Shown piece after piece: positions 1 through 10,680 of a stretch of DNA of 64,000 nucleotides (position 1 is its first letter; every line of letters starts with the position of its first letter). The notes under the pieces were generated by a model. It saw only the letters and a list, made by a program, of their open reading frames with translations, was not told the origin of the DNA and searched no databases. The DNA is from Pseudonocardia sp. HH130630-07. GTDB lineage: Bacteria; Actinomycetota; Actinomycetes; Mycobacteriales; Pseudonocardiaceae. The position numbers and the translations under genes were made by a program. Where the stretch lies: positions 3,410,001 through 3,474,000 of the forward strand of contig NZ_CP013854.1 in NCBI RefSeq assembly GCF_001698125.1, read 5' to 3'.

Positions 1-1675
<1,675 letters not shown>

Positions 1676-1682
1676 GACGACG

Positions 1683-1716
1683 AGCCTGCCGTCGTTTCTG
1701 GAACGAGTCAAGTTTC
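1683..1716 (-). promoter_or_regulatory. furA promoter/operator
   Basis: On the minus strand, a -35-like TTGACT (bases 1706-1711) is followed by CGTTCCAGAAAC (1694-1705). From memory, mycobacterial furA promoters have a very similar TTGACT-N-TTCCAGAAAA block that FurA binds. A weak -10 (CAGGCT) would place the transcript start almost at the GTG, so the mRNA may be leaderless or nearly so. The match is seen; FurA binding is inferred. Confidence 0.7.
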
Positions 1717-1854
1717 GGCGTGTCTCATTTCCGGACACCCGGTCCTGCGGTGTCCCGGTCGGGGCACCGGCCGCCCGGTCGGCCAGGATGGTGGCGCACT
1801 CGGTACCCGCGGGAGCACCCGGGTACCGGCACACGAGACGGGCGGGAGATCCAC

Positions 1855-2787
1855 GTGCACGACGCGGGACCCGGGCGGATCGTGGTCGACGGGCTCGGCA
1901 AGGACTTCGGGCGGGTCGAGGCGGTGCGGGACCTGTCGTTCACCGTCGAGCCGGGCTCGGTGACCGGGTTCCTGGGCCCGAACGGCTCGGGCAAGACGAC
2001 GACGCTGCGGATGATCCTCGGGCTCGTCGTCCCGAGTGCCGGCCGGGCGCTGGTCGACGGTGTCCCGTTCGCCGCGCTGGAGTCGCCGGGCCGGGTGGTC
2101 GGTGCCGTCCTCGAGGTGCAGGGGGTGCACCCGAAGCGGACCGCGCGCGCCCACCTGCGGGCCGCCGCCGCGGCCGTCGGGGTGCCGGACGCCCGGGTCG
2201 AGGAGGTGCTGGCCCTGGTCGGCCTGGCCGCGGCCGCGGACCGCGCGGCCGGTGGCTTCTCGCTCGGGATGAACCAGCGGCTCGCGCTGGCCGCCGCCCT
2301 GCTGGGGGACCCGCGGATCCTGGTGCTCGACGAGCCGGGCAACGGGCTGGACCCCGACGGGATCGCCTGGCTGCGGGCCTTCCTGCAGGCCTTCGCCGCG
2401 TCCGGGCGCAGCGTCCTGGTCTCCTCCCACCAGCTCGCCGAGATGGAGCTGACGGCGCAGCGGCTGGTGGTCATCGACCACGGCCGGTGCCGGTTCGACG
2501 GCGCGGTGTCCGAGCTGCGGGCGGGCCACGGCGCGCGGGTGCTGGTGCGGTCCGCGGCCCCGGAACGGCTGGCGCAGGCACTGGTCGCGCACGGGCTGCC
2601 CGAGGTCGACAAGGTCGACGGGCCGGCCGGCGCCGGGGACGGCTGGCTGGCCGTCGCCGGCGCGGACGCGGTCCGGGTCGGGGACGTGGCGCTCGCCGCG
2701 GGCGTCGCGGTGCACGGGATGACCGAGGAGCGGATCGGCCTGGAGCAGATGTTCCGGCAGCTGCTCGCGGAGGGGGACCCCGGATGA
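1855..2787 (+). CDS. ABC transporter ATP-binding protein
   Basis: Cytoplasmic ATPase of an ABC-2 type exporter, 310 residues. It has Walker A (GPNGSGKTTT), a Walker B with catalytic Glu (ILVLDEPGNGLD) and an H-loop (SSHQ). The signature is degenerate (FSLGMNQR rather than LSGGQ), as is common in the bacitracin/antibiotic-export type. The GTG at 1855 follows a GGCGGGAG ribosome site; an upstream in-frame start at 1720 would overlap the furA promoter and is less likely. The stop overlaps the next start (ATGA). The substrate cannot be read from the sequence. Confidence 0.9.
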   Translation: MHDAGPGRIVVDGLGKDFGRVEAVRDLSFTVEPGSVTGFLGPNGSGKTTTLRMILGLVVPSAGRALVDGVPFAALESPGRVVGAVLEVQGVHPKRTARAHLRAAAAAVGVPDARVEEVLALVGLAAAADRAAGGFSLGMNQRLALAAALLGDPRILVLDEPGNGLDPDGIAWLRAFLQAFAASGRSVLVSSHQLAEMELTAQRLVVIDHGRCRFDGAVSELRAGHGARVLVRSAAPERLAQALVAHGLPEVDKVDGPAGAGDGWLAVAGADAVRVGDVALAAGVAVHGMTEERIGLEQMFRQLLAEGDPG

Positions 2788-3635
2788 GGCTCGGCAGCCC
2801 GCACCGCTGGCTGGCGGTGCTGCACGGCGAGGCCCGGCGGACGACGTCGACCCGGCTCTGGTGGCTGCTGCTGCTCCCGGTGCTGCTGCTGGCACTGGCG
2901 ATGAGCCTGTTCGGCGGCCTGATGACGCTGTTCGCGCCGGCCGCGAGCGACACCTCGGCGATCCTCGTGCTGACCGGCCTCGCGTCGGTGCTGAGCATGA
3001 CCGCGGTGGTGGGCGCGGCGTTCGGGGCCCTGCTCGCCGCCGGGGAGTACCGGCACCGGACGATCACGCTCGCCTTCCTCACCGGCTCCCGGCTCCAGGT
3101 GCTGGCGGCGAAGGCGGTGGTCGCCGCCGTCGTCGCCGGGGGGTACGGGCTGGTCGTCGCGGTGCTGGGACCGCTGCTGGGCGGGGCGGTACTGGGCGGG
3201 CAGGACCTCCCGTCCTGGGGCGAGGTGCTGGTGCTGGGCGCGGTCGGGGTGCTGGTCTGCGCGCTGTGGGGGGTGCTCGGGGTCGCGCTCGGCACGCTGG
3301 TGCCCAACCAGCCCGGGGCGGTCGCGCTCGCCGTGGGCTGGCTGATGGTCGGCGAGAACCTGCTGGCCGCCGCGTTGCAGGCCGGTGACTCCGCGGCCGG
3401 TGAGCCGTCGGTGTTCGCCCGGCTCACCGCGTTCCTGCCGGGCAACGCGGGTGATGTCGCGCTCTACGAGGTGCCGGTGGGCGCGGTCGGTGCGGGCGGC
3501 AGCTCGGTGCTGGAGTTCCTCGCCGGGGTGAGCGCCCCGCCGCCCGGCTGGGTCGCGGTCCTGGTCCTCGCCGCGTGGACGGCGGCCGCGGTGGCGGTCG
3601 CCGCGGTCGTCGGCGGCCGCCGCGACATCACCTGA
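2784..3635 (+). CDS. ABC-2 type transporter permease
   Basis: Membrane partner of the preceding ATPase, 283 residues with about six hydrophobic segments. The first is a poly-Leu stretch at about residues 25-45; later ones lie near residues 60-85, 110-140, 150-175, 180-200 and 260-280. The motif GEYRHRTIT after the second segment is typical of ABC-2 permeases (an EYR-[HT]-T loop). The ATG overlaps the preceding stop by four bases, so the two are translationally coupled. The fused exporter starts 38 bases downstream on the same strand. Confidence 0.88.
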   Translation: MRLGSPHRWLAVLHGEARRTTSTRLWWLLLLPVLLLALAMSLFGGLMTLFAPAASDTSAILVLTGLASVLSMTAVVGAAFGALLAAGEYRHRTITLAFLTGSRLQVLAAKAVVAAVVAGGYGLVVAVLGPLLGGAVLGGQDLPSWGEVLVLGAVGVLVCALWGVLGVALGTLVPNQPGAVALAVGWLMVGENLLAAALQAGDSAAGEPSVFARLTAFLPGNAGDVALYEVPVGAVGAGGSSVLEFLAGVSAPPPGWVAVLVLAAWTAAAVAVAAVVGGRRDIT

Positions 3636-3673
3636 CGCGCGTCCCTGTCGGGGGTCGGGCATAGCCTGGCGAG

Positions 3674-6600
3674 GTGCCCCGCTCCCGAACCGCCGATCCC
3701 GGCTGGATCCGCCGTCTCACCCGTGCCTGCCTGCGGCACCGCCGCGTCACGATCGGCGCCATGGTCGCCTCGATGGCCGGGGTCGGGCTGGAGGCGGTCG
3801 GCCCCCTGCTGATCCGCTCCGGGGTGAACGGCGTGGTCGGCGGTGATCCCGGCATCCTGCTGCCGATGGTGCTCGGCCTGCTGGTGCTCGGCGTGGTCAA
3901 GTTCGCCGGTGCGTTCGTCCGCCGCTACCTGGGCGGCAAGATGGCGCTCAACGTGCAGCACGACCTGCGGCGGGCGCTGTTCGCCGCGGTCCAGCGGATG
4001 GACGGGGTGCGCCAGGACCGGCTGCGGACCGGGCAGGTCGCCTCCCGGTCGATCTCGGACCTGCAGCTCGTCCAGGGCTTCCTGTCGATGGTGCCGCTCT
4101 CGGCGGGCACGGTGGTGCTCGTCGTCGTCGCGGTGTCGGCGATGCTGTGGCTCTCCCCGGCGCTCACCGTGGTCGCGCTCGTCATGCTCCCGCTGGCCTT
4201 CCTCGCCACCAACCGGATCCGGCACCGGCTCTTCCCCGCGACCTGGTCCGCGCAGCAGCGGGCCGCGGAGATCGCCCAGCAGGTCGAGGAGACCGTCACC
4301 GGGGTGCGGGTGGTCAAGGGCTTCGGGCAGGAGGCCCGGGAGACCGCCGGGCTGGAGCGGCGCGCGCACCGGCTCTACGGCGAGCGGCTGCGTGCGGCCT
4401 GGCTGACGGCGCGGCTGAACCCGGCGCTGCTGGCGCTGCCCGGCCTCGGGCAGGTCGCCGTGATCGGCGTCGGCGGGTACATGGCCGCGCAGGGCACCAT
4501 CGACCTGGGCACCTTCCTCGCGTTCACCACCTACGTCGGGATGCTCGTGGGGCCGGCCCGGCTGATCGGCGCGCTGGTCGTGACCGGGCAGCTGACCAGG
4601 GCGGCCGCCGAGCGGGTGTACGAGATCGTCGACGCGGAGCCGGGCATCACCGACCCGGAGCGGCCGCGGGAGCTGCCCGACGGGCCGCTGGCGGTGGAGC
4701 TCGACCGGGTCCGGTTCGGCTACGAGCCGGCCGGGTCCGGCCCGGACGGGCACGCCGCGCCCGATCCGGTGCTCGACGGGCTGTCGGTGCGGGTCGAGCC
4801 GGGGGAGACGCTGGCGCTGGTCGGCCCGCCGGGTTCGGGCAAGTCGACGGTGGCGTTGCTGCTGCCACGGTTCTACGACCCCCAGGAGGGGAGCCTCCGC
4901 CTCGGCGGCGTCGACCTGCGCGACCTGCGACTGCACGACCTGCGGGCCGAGCTGGGCGTCGTGTTCGAGGAGGCGTTCCTGTTCTCGGACTCGGTGCGCA
5001 ACAACATGGCCTACGGCCGTCCGGACGCGAGCGACGAGGAGATCCACGCCGCCGCGGAGGCCGCCCAGGTCGCCGGGTTCGTCGAGGAGCTGGCCGACGG
5101 CTACGACACCGAGATCGGCGAACGCGGGCTGACCCTGTCCGGTGGCCAGCGGCAGCGGATCGCGCTGGCCCGCGCCGTGCTCACCCGGCCGCGGATCCTG
5201 GTGCTCGACGACGCGACGTCCGCCGTCGACACGGCCACCGAGGCCGCGATCCACGCGACCCTGCACGAGCTGACCGCCGATCGGACCACGCTGCTCGTCG
5301 CGCACCGCCGGTCCACGCTGGCGCTGGCCGACCGGATCGCGGTGCTCGACCGGGGCCGGGTGGTCGACATCGGCACCGAGGACGAGCTGCGCGGGCGGTG
5401 CGCACTGTTCCGCGACCTGCTGGCGACCGGCCCGGCGGACGAGCTCGGCACCCCGGCCGGCCGGACCGTCGCGGCCGACGGGACCGCCGCGACCGCCGTG
5501 ACCGGCGCCGTTGCGGCCGACGGTGCCGCGGCCGACGGCGCTGCACACGGTGCCGCGGCCGACGGCGCGACGAACGGTTCCGCCGTCGACGGTGCCGTGA
5601 GCGACGGTCCGGGACACACCCCCGAGCTGTGGCCCGACGTCGAGCACGCGGAGGACCCGGACCGCGCACTCTCCCGGGACGGCGGAGGTGGGGGCGCCGG
5701 CTGGGTCGGCGGGATCAGCGCGACCCCGGAGCTGCTCGAGTCGGTGGCGAAGCTGCCACCGGCGACCGAGTCGCCGCGGCTGCGCGGCGAGAACGACCCG
5801 ACCGCGCCGGACCCGCAGTTCCGGCTGGCGTCGCTGCTGCGCCCGGTGCGCGGGCTGCTGATGCTGGGCATCGTGCTGATGGCCGCCGACGCGCTGGCCA
5901 CCCTGGCGCTGCCGAGCCTGGCCCGGGTCGCGGTCGACTCCGGCATCGTCGGGGCGTCGACCGACGTGCTGCTCTACGCCGCACTCGGCGGGCTGGTGAT
6001 CGTGGCGCTCGGTGCGGTGGTCGTGGGGTTCCAGACCGTGGTGACCGCCCGGGCCGGGGAGAGCCTGCTCTACCTGCTGCGGCTGCGCAGCTACGCCCAC
6101 CTGCAGCGGCTCGGGCTCGACTACTACGAACGCGAGCTGTCCGGCCGGATCATGACCCGGATGACCACCGACGTGGACGCGCTGTCCACGTTCCTGCAGA
6201 CCGGGCTGGCCCAGGCCGTGGTCAGCGTCCTGACCATCGGCGGCGTCGCGGTGGCCCTGATCGCGACCGACGCGCAGCTCGCGCTGGTCGCGCTCGGGTG
6301 GCTGCTGCCGCTGCTGGCGCTCGGCACGGTGGTGTTCCGCCGCTTCTCCTCGCGGGCCTACGAGGAGGCGCGCGAGCGGGTGAGCGTGGTGAACGCGGAC
6401 CTGCAGGAGAACGTCACCGGGGTCCGGATCGCGCAGGCCTACGTCCGCGAGGAGCTCAGCTACGACCGGTTCGGGGAGCGGTCGGACGCCTACCGGCGTT
6501 CGCGGCTGCGGGCGCAGCGCTACATCGCCGTGTACTTCCCGTTCGTCGCCCTGCCGTCCGACGTCGCCGCGGCGGTCGTCCTCGGCGTCGGCGGTTCGAT

Positions 6601-7582
6601 GATCGTCACCGGTGGGATCACCCCGGGTGTGCTCACCGCGTTCCTGCTGTACCTGACGCTGTTCTTCGGCCCGGTGCAGCAGCTGTCCCAGGTGTTCGAC
6701 GGCTACCAGCAGGCCCGGGTCGGCCTGCGCCGGATCTCCGACCTGCTGCGCACGCCGACCTCGGTCCCGGACCGGCCGCTCGCGACGGCCGGCTCGGTCA
6801 CGGTGCCGCAACGGCTGCGCGGCGAGGTTGAGCTGGACCACGTGACCTTCCGCTACGCCGGGGTCGAGAACCCGGCGCTGGAGGACGTGTCGCTGCGGGT
6901 CCCGCCGGGCGAGACGGTCGCGCTGGTCGGCGCGACGGGGGCCGGCAAGTCCACGCTGATCAAGCTCCTGGCCCGGTTCTACGACGCCGGGGAGGGCGAG
7001 GTCCGGGTGGACGGCGTCGACGTCCGGCGCTATCCGCTGGCCGCGTACCGGTCCCGGCTCGGTGTGGTGCCGCAGGAGGCGCACCTGTTCACCCGGGGCG
7101 TGGCGTCGAACATCGCCTACGGCCGTCCGGACGCGTCGCGCGAGCGGATCGAGTCGGCGGCCCGGGCGGTCGGTGCGCTCGACCTGGTGCGCTCGCTGCG
7201 GTACGGCTTCCGGACGCCGGTCGGCGAGCGGGGGCAGGGACTGTCCGCGGGGCAGCGCCAGCTCGTCGCGCTGGCCAGGGCCGAGCTCGTCGACCCGGAC
7301 GTGCTGATCTTCGACGAGGCGACCGCGGCGCTGGACCCGGCGACGGAGGCCACGGTGCTCGCCGCGGGCGAGCGGGTGTCGTCGCGGCGCACCTCGTTCG
7401 TCGTCGCCCACCGGTTGCAGACGGCCCGCCGGTCGGACCGGATCGTCGTGCTGGCCGGGGGCCGGATCGTGGAGGAGGGCCCGCACGACGAGCTGGTCCG
7501 GGCCGGCGGCCGCTACGCCGCGCTGTGGCGGGCGGGTGAGCTGGAGCCGGAGCCGGACAGCCCGCTGGCCGCGCGGACCTGA
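3674..7582 (+). CDS. Single-chain two-half ABC exporter (TMD-NBD-TMD-NBD)
   Basis: A 1,302-residue type IV-fold ABC exporter with both halves in one chain. NBD1 has Walker A GPPGSGKS (about residue 384), signature LSGGQ (about 487) and Walker B ILVLDDATSAVD (about 510). NBD2 has GATGAGKS (about 1085), LSAGQ (about 1189) and VLIFDEATAALD (about 1213). NBD1 carries Asp where the catalytic Glu belongs and Glu in the Q-loop (VFEEAFLF), so ATP site 1 looks degenerate, as in heterodimeric exporters such as TM287/288. The halves are joined by an Ala/Asp/Gly-rich linker (about residues 590-690) of repeated AADGA-type units. The start is GTG. The substrate is unknown; multidrug or lipid export is plausible. 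Confidence 0.9.
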   Translation: MPRSRTADPGWIRRLTRACLRHRRVTIGAMVASMAGVGLEAVGPLLIRSGVNGVVGGDPGILLPMVLGLLVLGVVKFAGAFVRRYLGGKMALNVQHDLRRALFAAVQRMDGVRQDRLRTGQVASRSISDLQLVQGFLSMVPLSAGTVVLVVVAVSAMLWLSPALTVVALVMLPLAFLATNRIRHRLFPATWSAQQRAAEIAQQVEETVTGVRVVKGFGQEARETAGLERRAHRLYGERLRAAWLTARLNPALLALPGLGQVAVIGVGGYMAAQGTIDLGTFLAFTTYVGMLVGPARLIGALVVTGQLTRAAAERVYEIVDAEPGITDPERPRELPDGPLAVELDRVRFGYEPAGSGPDGHAAPDPVLDGLSVRVEPGETLALVGPPGSGKSTVALLLPRFYDPQEGSLRLGGVDLRDLRLHDLRAELGVVFEEAFLFSDSVRNNMAYGRPDASDEEIHAAAEAAQVAGFVEELADGYDTEIGERGLTLSGGQRQRIALARAVLTRPRILVLDDATSAVDTATEAAIHATLHELTADRTTLLVAHRRSTLALADRIAVLDRGRVVDIGTEDELRGRCALFRDLLATGPADELGTPAGRTVAADGTAATAVTGAVAADGAAADGAAHGAAADGATNGSAVDGAVSDGPGHTPELWPDVEHAEDPDRALSRDGGGGGAGWVGGISATPELLESVAKLPPATESPRLRGENDPTAPDPQFRLASLLRPVRGLLMLGIVLMAADALATLALPSLARVAVDSGIVGASTDVLLYAALGGLVIVALGAVVVGFQTVVTARAGESLLYLLRLRSYAHLQRLGLDYYERELSGRIMTRMTTDVDALSTFLQTGLAQAVVSVLTIGGVAVALIATDAQLALVALGWLLPLLALGTVVFRRFSSRAYEEARERVSVVNADLQENVTGVRIAQAYVREELSYDRFGERSDAYRRSRLRAQRYIAVYFPFVALPSDVAAAVVLGVGGSMIVTGGITPGVLTAFLLYLTLFFGPVQQLSQVFDGYQQARVGLRRISDLLRTPTSVPDRPLATAGSVTVPQRLRGEVELDHVTFRYAGVENPALEDVSLRVPPGETVALVGATGAGKSTLIKLLARFYDAGEGEVRVDGVDVRRYPLAAYRSRLGVVPQEAHLFTRGVASNIAYGRPDASRERIESAARAVGALDLVRSLRYGFRTPVGERGQGLSAGQRQLVALARAELVDPDVLIFDEATAALDPATEATVLAAGERVSSRRTSFVVAHRLQTARRSDRIVVLAGGRIVEEGPHDELVRAGGRYAALWRAGELEPEPDSPLAART

Positions 7583-7632
7583 GCCGGGGCCGGCGGGCCG
7601 CGACCGGGGCCACGGGCGTGGCCGGCCCCGGC
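7583..7632. terminator. Bidirectional terminator
   Basis: Perfect 12-bp inverted repeat (GCCGGGGCCGGC at 7583-7594, its complement at 7621-7632) with an inner GGCCAC/GTGGCC stem. It sits between the convergent exporter and GAF-regulator genes. There is no T-run, as usual for this G+C content. Confidence 0.6.
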
Positions 7633-7663
7633 GGCGGGCCCTCTCGTCCGGGCCGGCCCGCGC

Positions 7664-9160
7664 TCAGGCGAGCAGGCGCTCCAGCCGGGCCGCGACGGCG
7701 GCCCGGCGCGGGTCCTCGCGGCCGAGCCGCGCCAGCAGCCGCTCGTGGGTCTCGATGTCCTCCTCACCGAGCGGGTGCCCGGTGAAGCGGTGCAGCAGCT
7801 CGATGTCGTCGGCGGCCAGGATCGCGTGCCGCAGCCCGGCGATCAGCTCGTCGCGCAGCTCGCGGACCGCGGGGGCGTCCGAGCGGGGCAGCAGCTCGCC
7901 GTGGCAGGCGTCGAGCGCGTCGACGGTGCGCCCCTCGCGCAGCGCCGTACGGATCCGGAGGAAGTCGGCGTCCGGCTCGGTGGCCAGCCGGTACGGGCGG
8001 GTCGGCAGCAGGTCGGCGCCGAGCGAGGCACGGAGCCGGTGGATCTCGCCGCGGACGGTCGTCGGGTTGCCGTCGTCGCCGTAGAGCATCAACGTCAGCT
8101 GCTCCCCGGACAGGCCGTCCGGGTGCAGGGCCAGCGCGGTGAGGATCTCGGCCGGGCGCAGGGTCGCGGGCATCTCCTCGCCGTCCACGGTGATCCGCGG
8201 CCCGGAGCCACCGGTGAACCGCAGCGCCAGCGACGCCGGGGTGCTGCGGGTGACCGTGCGCCCACGGCGCCGCGACGGCGGGACCAGCAGGTAGCCCTCC
8301 GACAGCGGCTCGACCGACATCTCCCGCCCGTCGCCGAGCCGGACGCGGTCGGTGCCCTGTTCGAGCCGGACCCGCTCCGGGAACCGGCCGTAGGGCTCGC
8401 TGGCGATCACCCGTCCGCTCGGGGACAGCAGCGCCCCCTCGGTCCCGCGCAGCGCGGCCAGGTGCGGCATGTTCTTGACCCGCAGCCGCTCGTCGGCGAT
8501 CGCGACCCGGACCCGCAGCTGGTTCTCCGCCAGGTGCGCGGTCGCGGTCACCAGCTGGACCAGCGCCGGGTGCACGGTGTGCAGCGGGCCCGAGATGTCG
8601 ATGGCGCCGATGGTGTCGCCGGTGTCCGGGTCGTGCACGGGCGCGGCCACGCAGGTCCAGTCGTGGTAGGTGCGGACGAGGTGCTCCGCCGAGTGGATCC
8701 GGACCGGCTGGTCGAGCGCGAGCGCGGTGCCCATGGCGTTGGTACCGATCGCGTCCTCGGTCCAGCGGGTGCCCTCGACGAGGCCGACGTCGTCGGCGGA
8801 GTGCAGCAGGCCGTGCGCGCCGTCGCGCCAGAGCACGTGCCCGTCGGCGTCGGTGACGAGCATGACGTGCATCGCCTCGTCGGCGATGCTCACCAGCGTC
8901 GTGCGCAGCAACGGCAGGACCGAGTGCAGCGGATGGTTCTCGCGGACCTCGCGCAGCTCGTCGGCCCGGTAGACGAGCGGGGGCAGCCGGCTCTCCGGGT
9001 CCACCCTGGCGGCGAGGCTGCGCTGCCAGGAGTCGGAGACCACCGACCGCGGCGAGCCGGTCGCGCCGCCGGTCCCGAGGTCGTCGTCGTAGATGCGGCG
9101 CAGCCGGTGCGCGTCCTCGACGAGATCGTCGACCGGTGCGTGGCCGTCCGCATCGAGCAT
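7664..9160 (-). CDS. GAF-domain transcriptional regulator
   Basis: 498-residue cytoplasmic regulator. The N-terminal half resembles the sensor part of AcoR-type activators: SWQRS motif, then a GAF domain (about residues 75-210) containing WTEDAIGTNAMGTAL and AAPVHDPDTGDTIGAIDISG. There is no AAA+ sigma-54 module. The C-terminal region (about 320-400) looks like a winged helix (LRPAEILTALALHPDGLSGEQL). Such proteins often sit near aldehyde/alcohol dehydrogenases in actinobacteria, but none adjoins here. The ATG at 9160 has a GGGAGGCG ribosome site. The gene is divergent from the response regulator at 9442. Confidence 0.82.
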   Translation of the reverse strand: MLDADGHAPVDDLVEDAHRLRRIYDDDLGTGGATGSPRSVVSDSWQRSLAARVDPESRLPPLVYRADELREVRENHPLHSVLPLLRTTLVSIADEAMHVMLVTDADGHVLWRDGAHGLLHSADDVGLVEGTRWTEDAIGTNAMGTALALDQPVRIHSAEHLVRTYHDWTCVAAPVHDPDTGDTIGAIDISGPLHTVHPALVQLVTATAHLAENQLRVRVAIADERLRVKNMPHLAALRGTEGALLSPSGRVIASEPYGRFPERVRLEQGTDRVRLGDGREMSVEPLSEGYLLVPPSRRRGRTVTRSTPASLALRFTGGSGPRITVDGEEMPATLRPAEILTALALHPDGLSGEQLTLMLYGDDGNPTTVRGEIHRLRASLGADLLPTRPYRLATEPDADFLRIRTALREGRTVDALDACHGELLPRSDAPAVRELRDELIAGLRHAILAADDIELLHRFTGHPLGEEDIETHERLLARLGREDPRRAAVAARLERLLA

Positions 9161-9441
9161 CTCGCCTCCCGTTGCCGCCGGGGCGCGCCGGCGCCCTCGC
9201 CACTCGCGGTACTCCGCTCCGTCGCGGGTCCGCCACCCACCGTTCCCAGTCCGGGATCGCGAGCATACCCGCCGATCGGGGACCCGCACCCCTGTCGGCC
9301 GGGCCGCCGGGGGCGTGCCCGCACCCCGGACACCGTCGGCCGCGGACGGGTCGCGCGCAACGTGCGGGCAACGTCGCGCTGCCTACGGTTGCCGCGGTCG
9401 CCATCGCAGGCGGCCCGCGACGACGTATCCGGAGGACAGCG

Positions 9442-10173
9442 ATGACGCTCGAAGCCGTTCGTCAGGCCACCGATCTGCCGGGCCGCGGCGACGGCCCGGA
9501 CGTGGTCCGCCGGGCGGCGCGGGTACTGGTCGTGGACTCCGAGCCGGTCGTCCGGCACGGGCTGCGGGCGCTGCTCACGGCGGAGCCGGACCTGGTCGCC
9601 TCCGGTGAGGCGGCCTCCCCGCGCGACGCGCTGATCGCGGCCGAGCGCGCCCGCCCCGACGCGATCGTCGTCGACATCGAGTTCGGCCGGGACCAGCGTC
9701 CCGGGCTGGATCTCGTCCGCGCCCTGCTCGAACGCTGCCGGGGCGCGAAGATCCTGGTGCTGACCGGGTGCGTCGACCGCGAGACGATGATGCGCACCGT
9801 CCGGACGGGTGTGCACGGCTACCTCCGCAAGGGTGCCGAGACCGCGGAGATCGTGCGCGCGCTGCGTGCGGTGCTGCGGGGCGAGGGTGTCTTCGACCCG
9901 GGCAGCGCGGCGGCGGGCCCGCTGCAGGTGCTGCGCGAGCCGGACCCCGCTCCCGCGGCCGGTGCCGACCTCTGCCGGACCTCGCTGCTCACCGACCGCG
10001 AGAACCAGGTGCTGCGGCTGCTGGCCGTGGGGATGAGCAACCGCGAGATCGGGGCCCGGCTGCGGATCTCCGAGGCCACGGTGAAGTTCCACGTCCGGAA
10101 CCTGCGCGACAAGCTGGAGGTGCGGCGGCGCACCGAGATCGTCTACACCGCGGCGCGCCAGGGCATCGTCTGA
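9442..10173 (+). CDS. NarL/FixJ-type response regulator
   Basis: 243-residue DNA-binding response regulator. The receiver domain is near residues 28-145, with the phospho-acceptor Asp in AIVVDIEF, a switch Thr (VLTG) and the conserved Lys in YLRKG. A LuxR-type HTH follows at the C-terminus (LTDRENQVLRLLAVGMSNREIGARL, in parts). The GGAGGAC ribosome site sits 5 bases before the ATG. No histidine kinase gene is adjacent, so the partner is encoded elsewhere. The divergent GAF regulator may share its promoter region (9161-9441), in which I see no clear operator. Confidence 0.92.
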   Translation: MTLEAVRQATDLPGRGDGPDVVRRAARVLVVDSEPVVRHGLRALLTAEPDLVASGEAASPRDALIAAERARPDAIVVDIEFGRDQRPGLDLVRALLERCRGAKILVLTGCVDRETMMRTVRTGVHGYLRKGAETAEIVRALRAVLRGEGVFDPGSAAAGPLQVLREPDPAPAAGADLCRTSLLTDRENQVLRLLAVGMSNREIGARLRISEATVKFHVRNLRDKLEVRRRTEIVYTAARQGIV

Positions 10174-10308
10174 CGCGGGTGCCGGGCCCGGCGGTCCCTC
10201 CCGGCGTGCCCTGGCCCGGTGCCCCCGTTCCAGCCTGTCGATCCGGTGCCCGCCCCTGATCCGTCGCGCACCCTCCGTACGCCGATACCCGATCGGTCCG
10301 ATACCCGC

Positions 10309-10368
10309 GCCGAGATGCACATCAGCGGGGTTCCCGGGCCTCGATGGCCCCATGACGTGCATCTCGGC
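10309..10368. repeat. 60-nt palindromic element
   Basis: Arms GCCGAGATGCAC (10309-10320) and GTGCATCTCGGC (10357-10368) are perfect complements, and an inner GGGCC/GGCCC stem sits at the centre. Only one copy was noticed in this window. The surrounding gap 10174-10680 has no convincing gene; the element may act as terminator for the response regulator. Its design (long stem around a G/C-rich core) resembles the 47-nt palindromes further on, but the sequence differs. Confidence 0.7.
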
Positions 10369-10680
10369 ACGGACGGCCGAGTTCGGACCAGGGCGAGGAC
10401 GGTCCCCGGTCGGCTTCGGCAGGGGTGGCGCGTCGCAGAACCGGCGCGAACGACCCGGCCCGACTGGCCCGGTCCGGCGAGGGCACGCGGCACATGACCC
10501 GCCGCAGCCGCGCACGGACACGATCGGGACCAGGTGCCCCCGGACGGAGCAGTGCGTGGCCGAGACCACGCCGGGCGGCGCGGTCGTTCATCCGGTGGCC
10601 ATCTGGCTCTCACCCGTACGGAGGACGTGGGTGCTGGGATGCGGTGGAGCCATCCCACCACGAACACCAGGAGAACGACC

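Noticed and set aside
3464-7486. Minus-strand 1,340-codon open frame opposite the ABC exporter
   Set aside because: High G+C leaves antisense frames open; the translation is His/Arg/Gln/Pro-rich and unlike any protein, and the exporter on the plus strand is unmistakable.
10174-10680. Small genes in the gap after the response regulator
   Set aside because: Several short open frames exist on both strands, but none has a good start or protein-like composition; the palindrome explains the symmetry of the translations.
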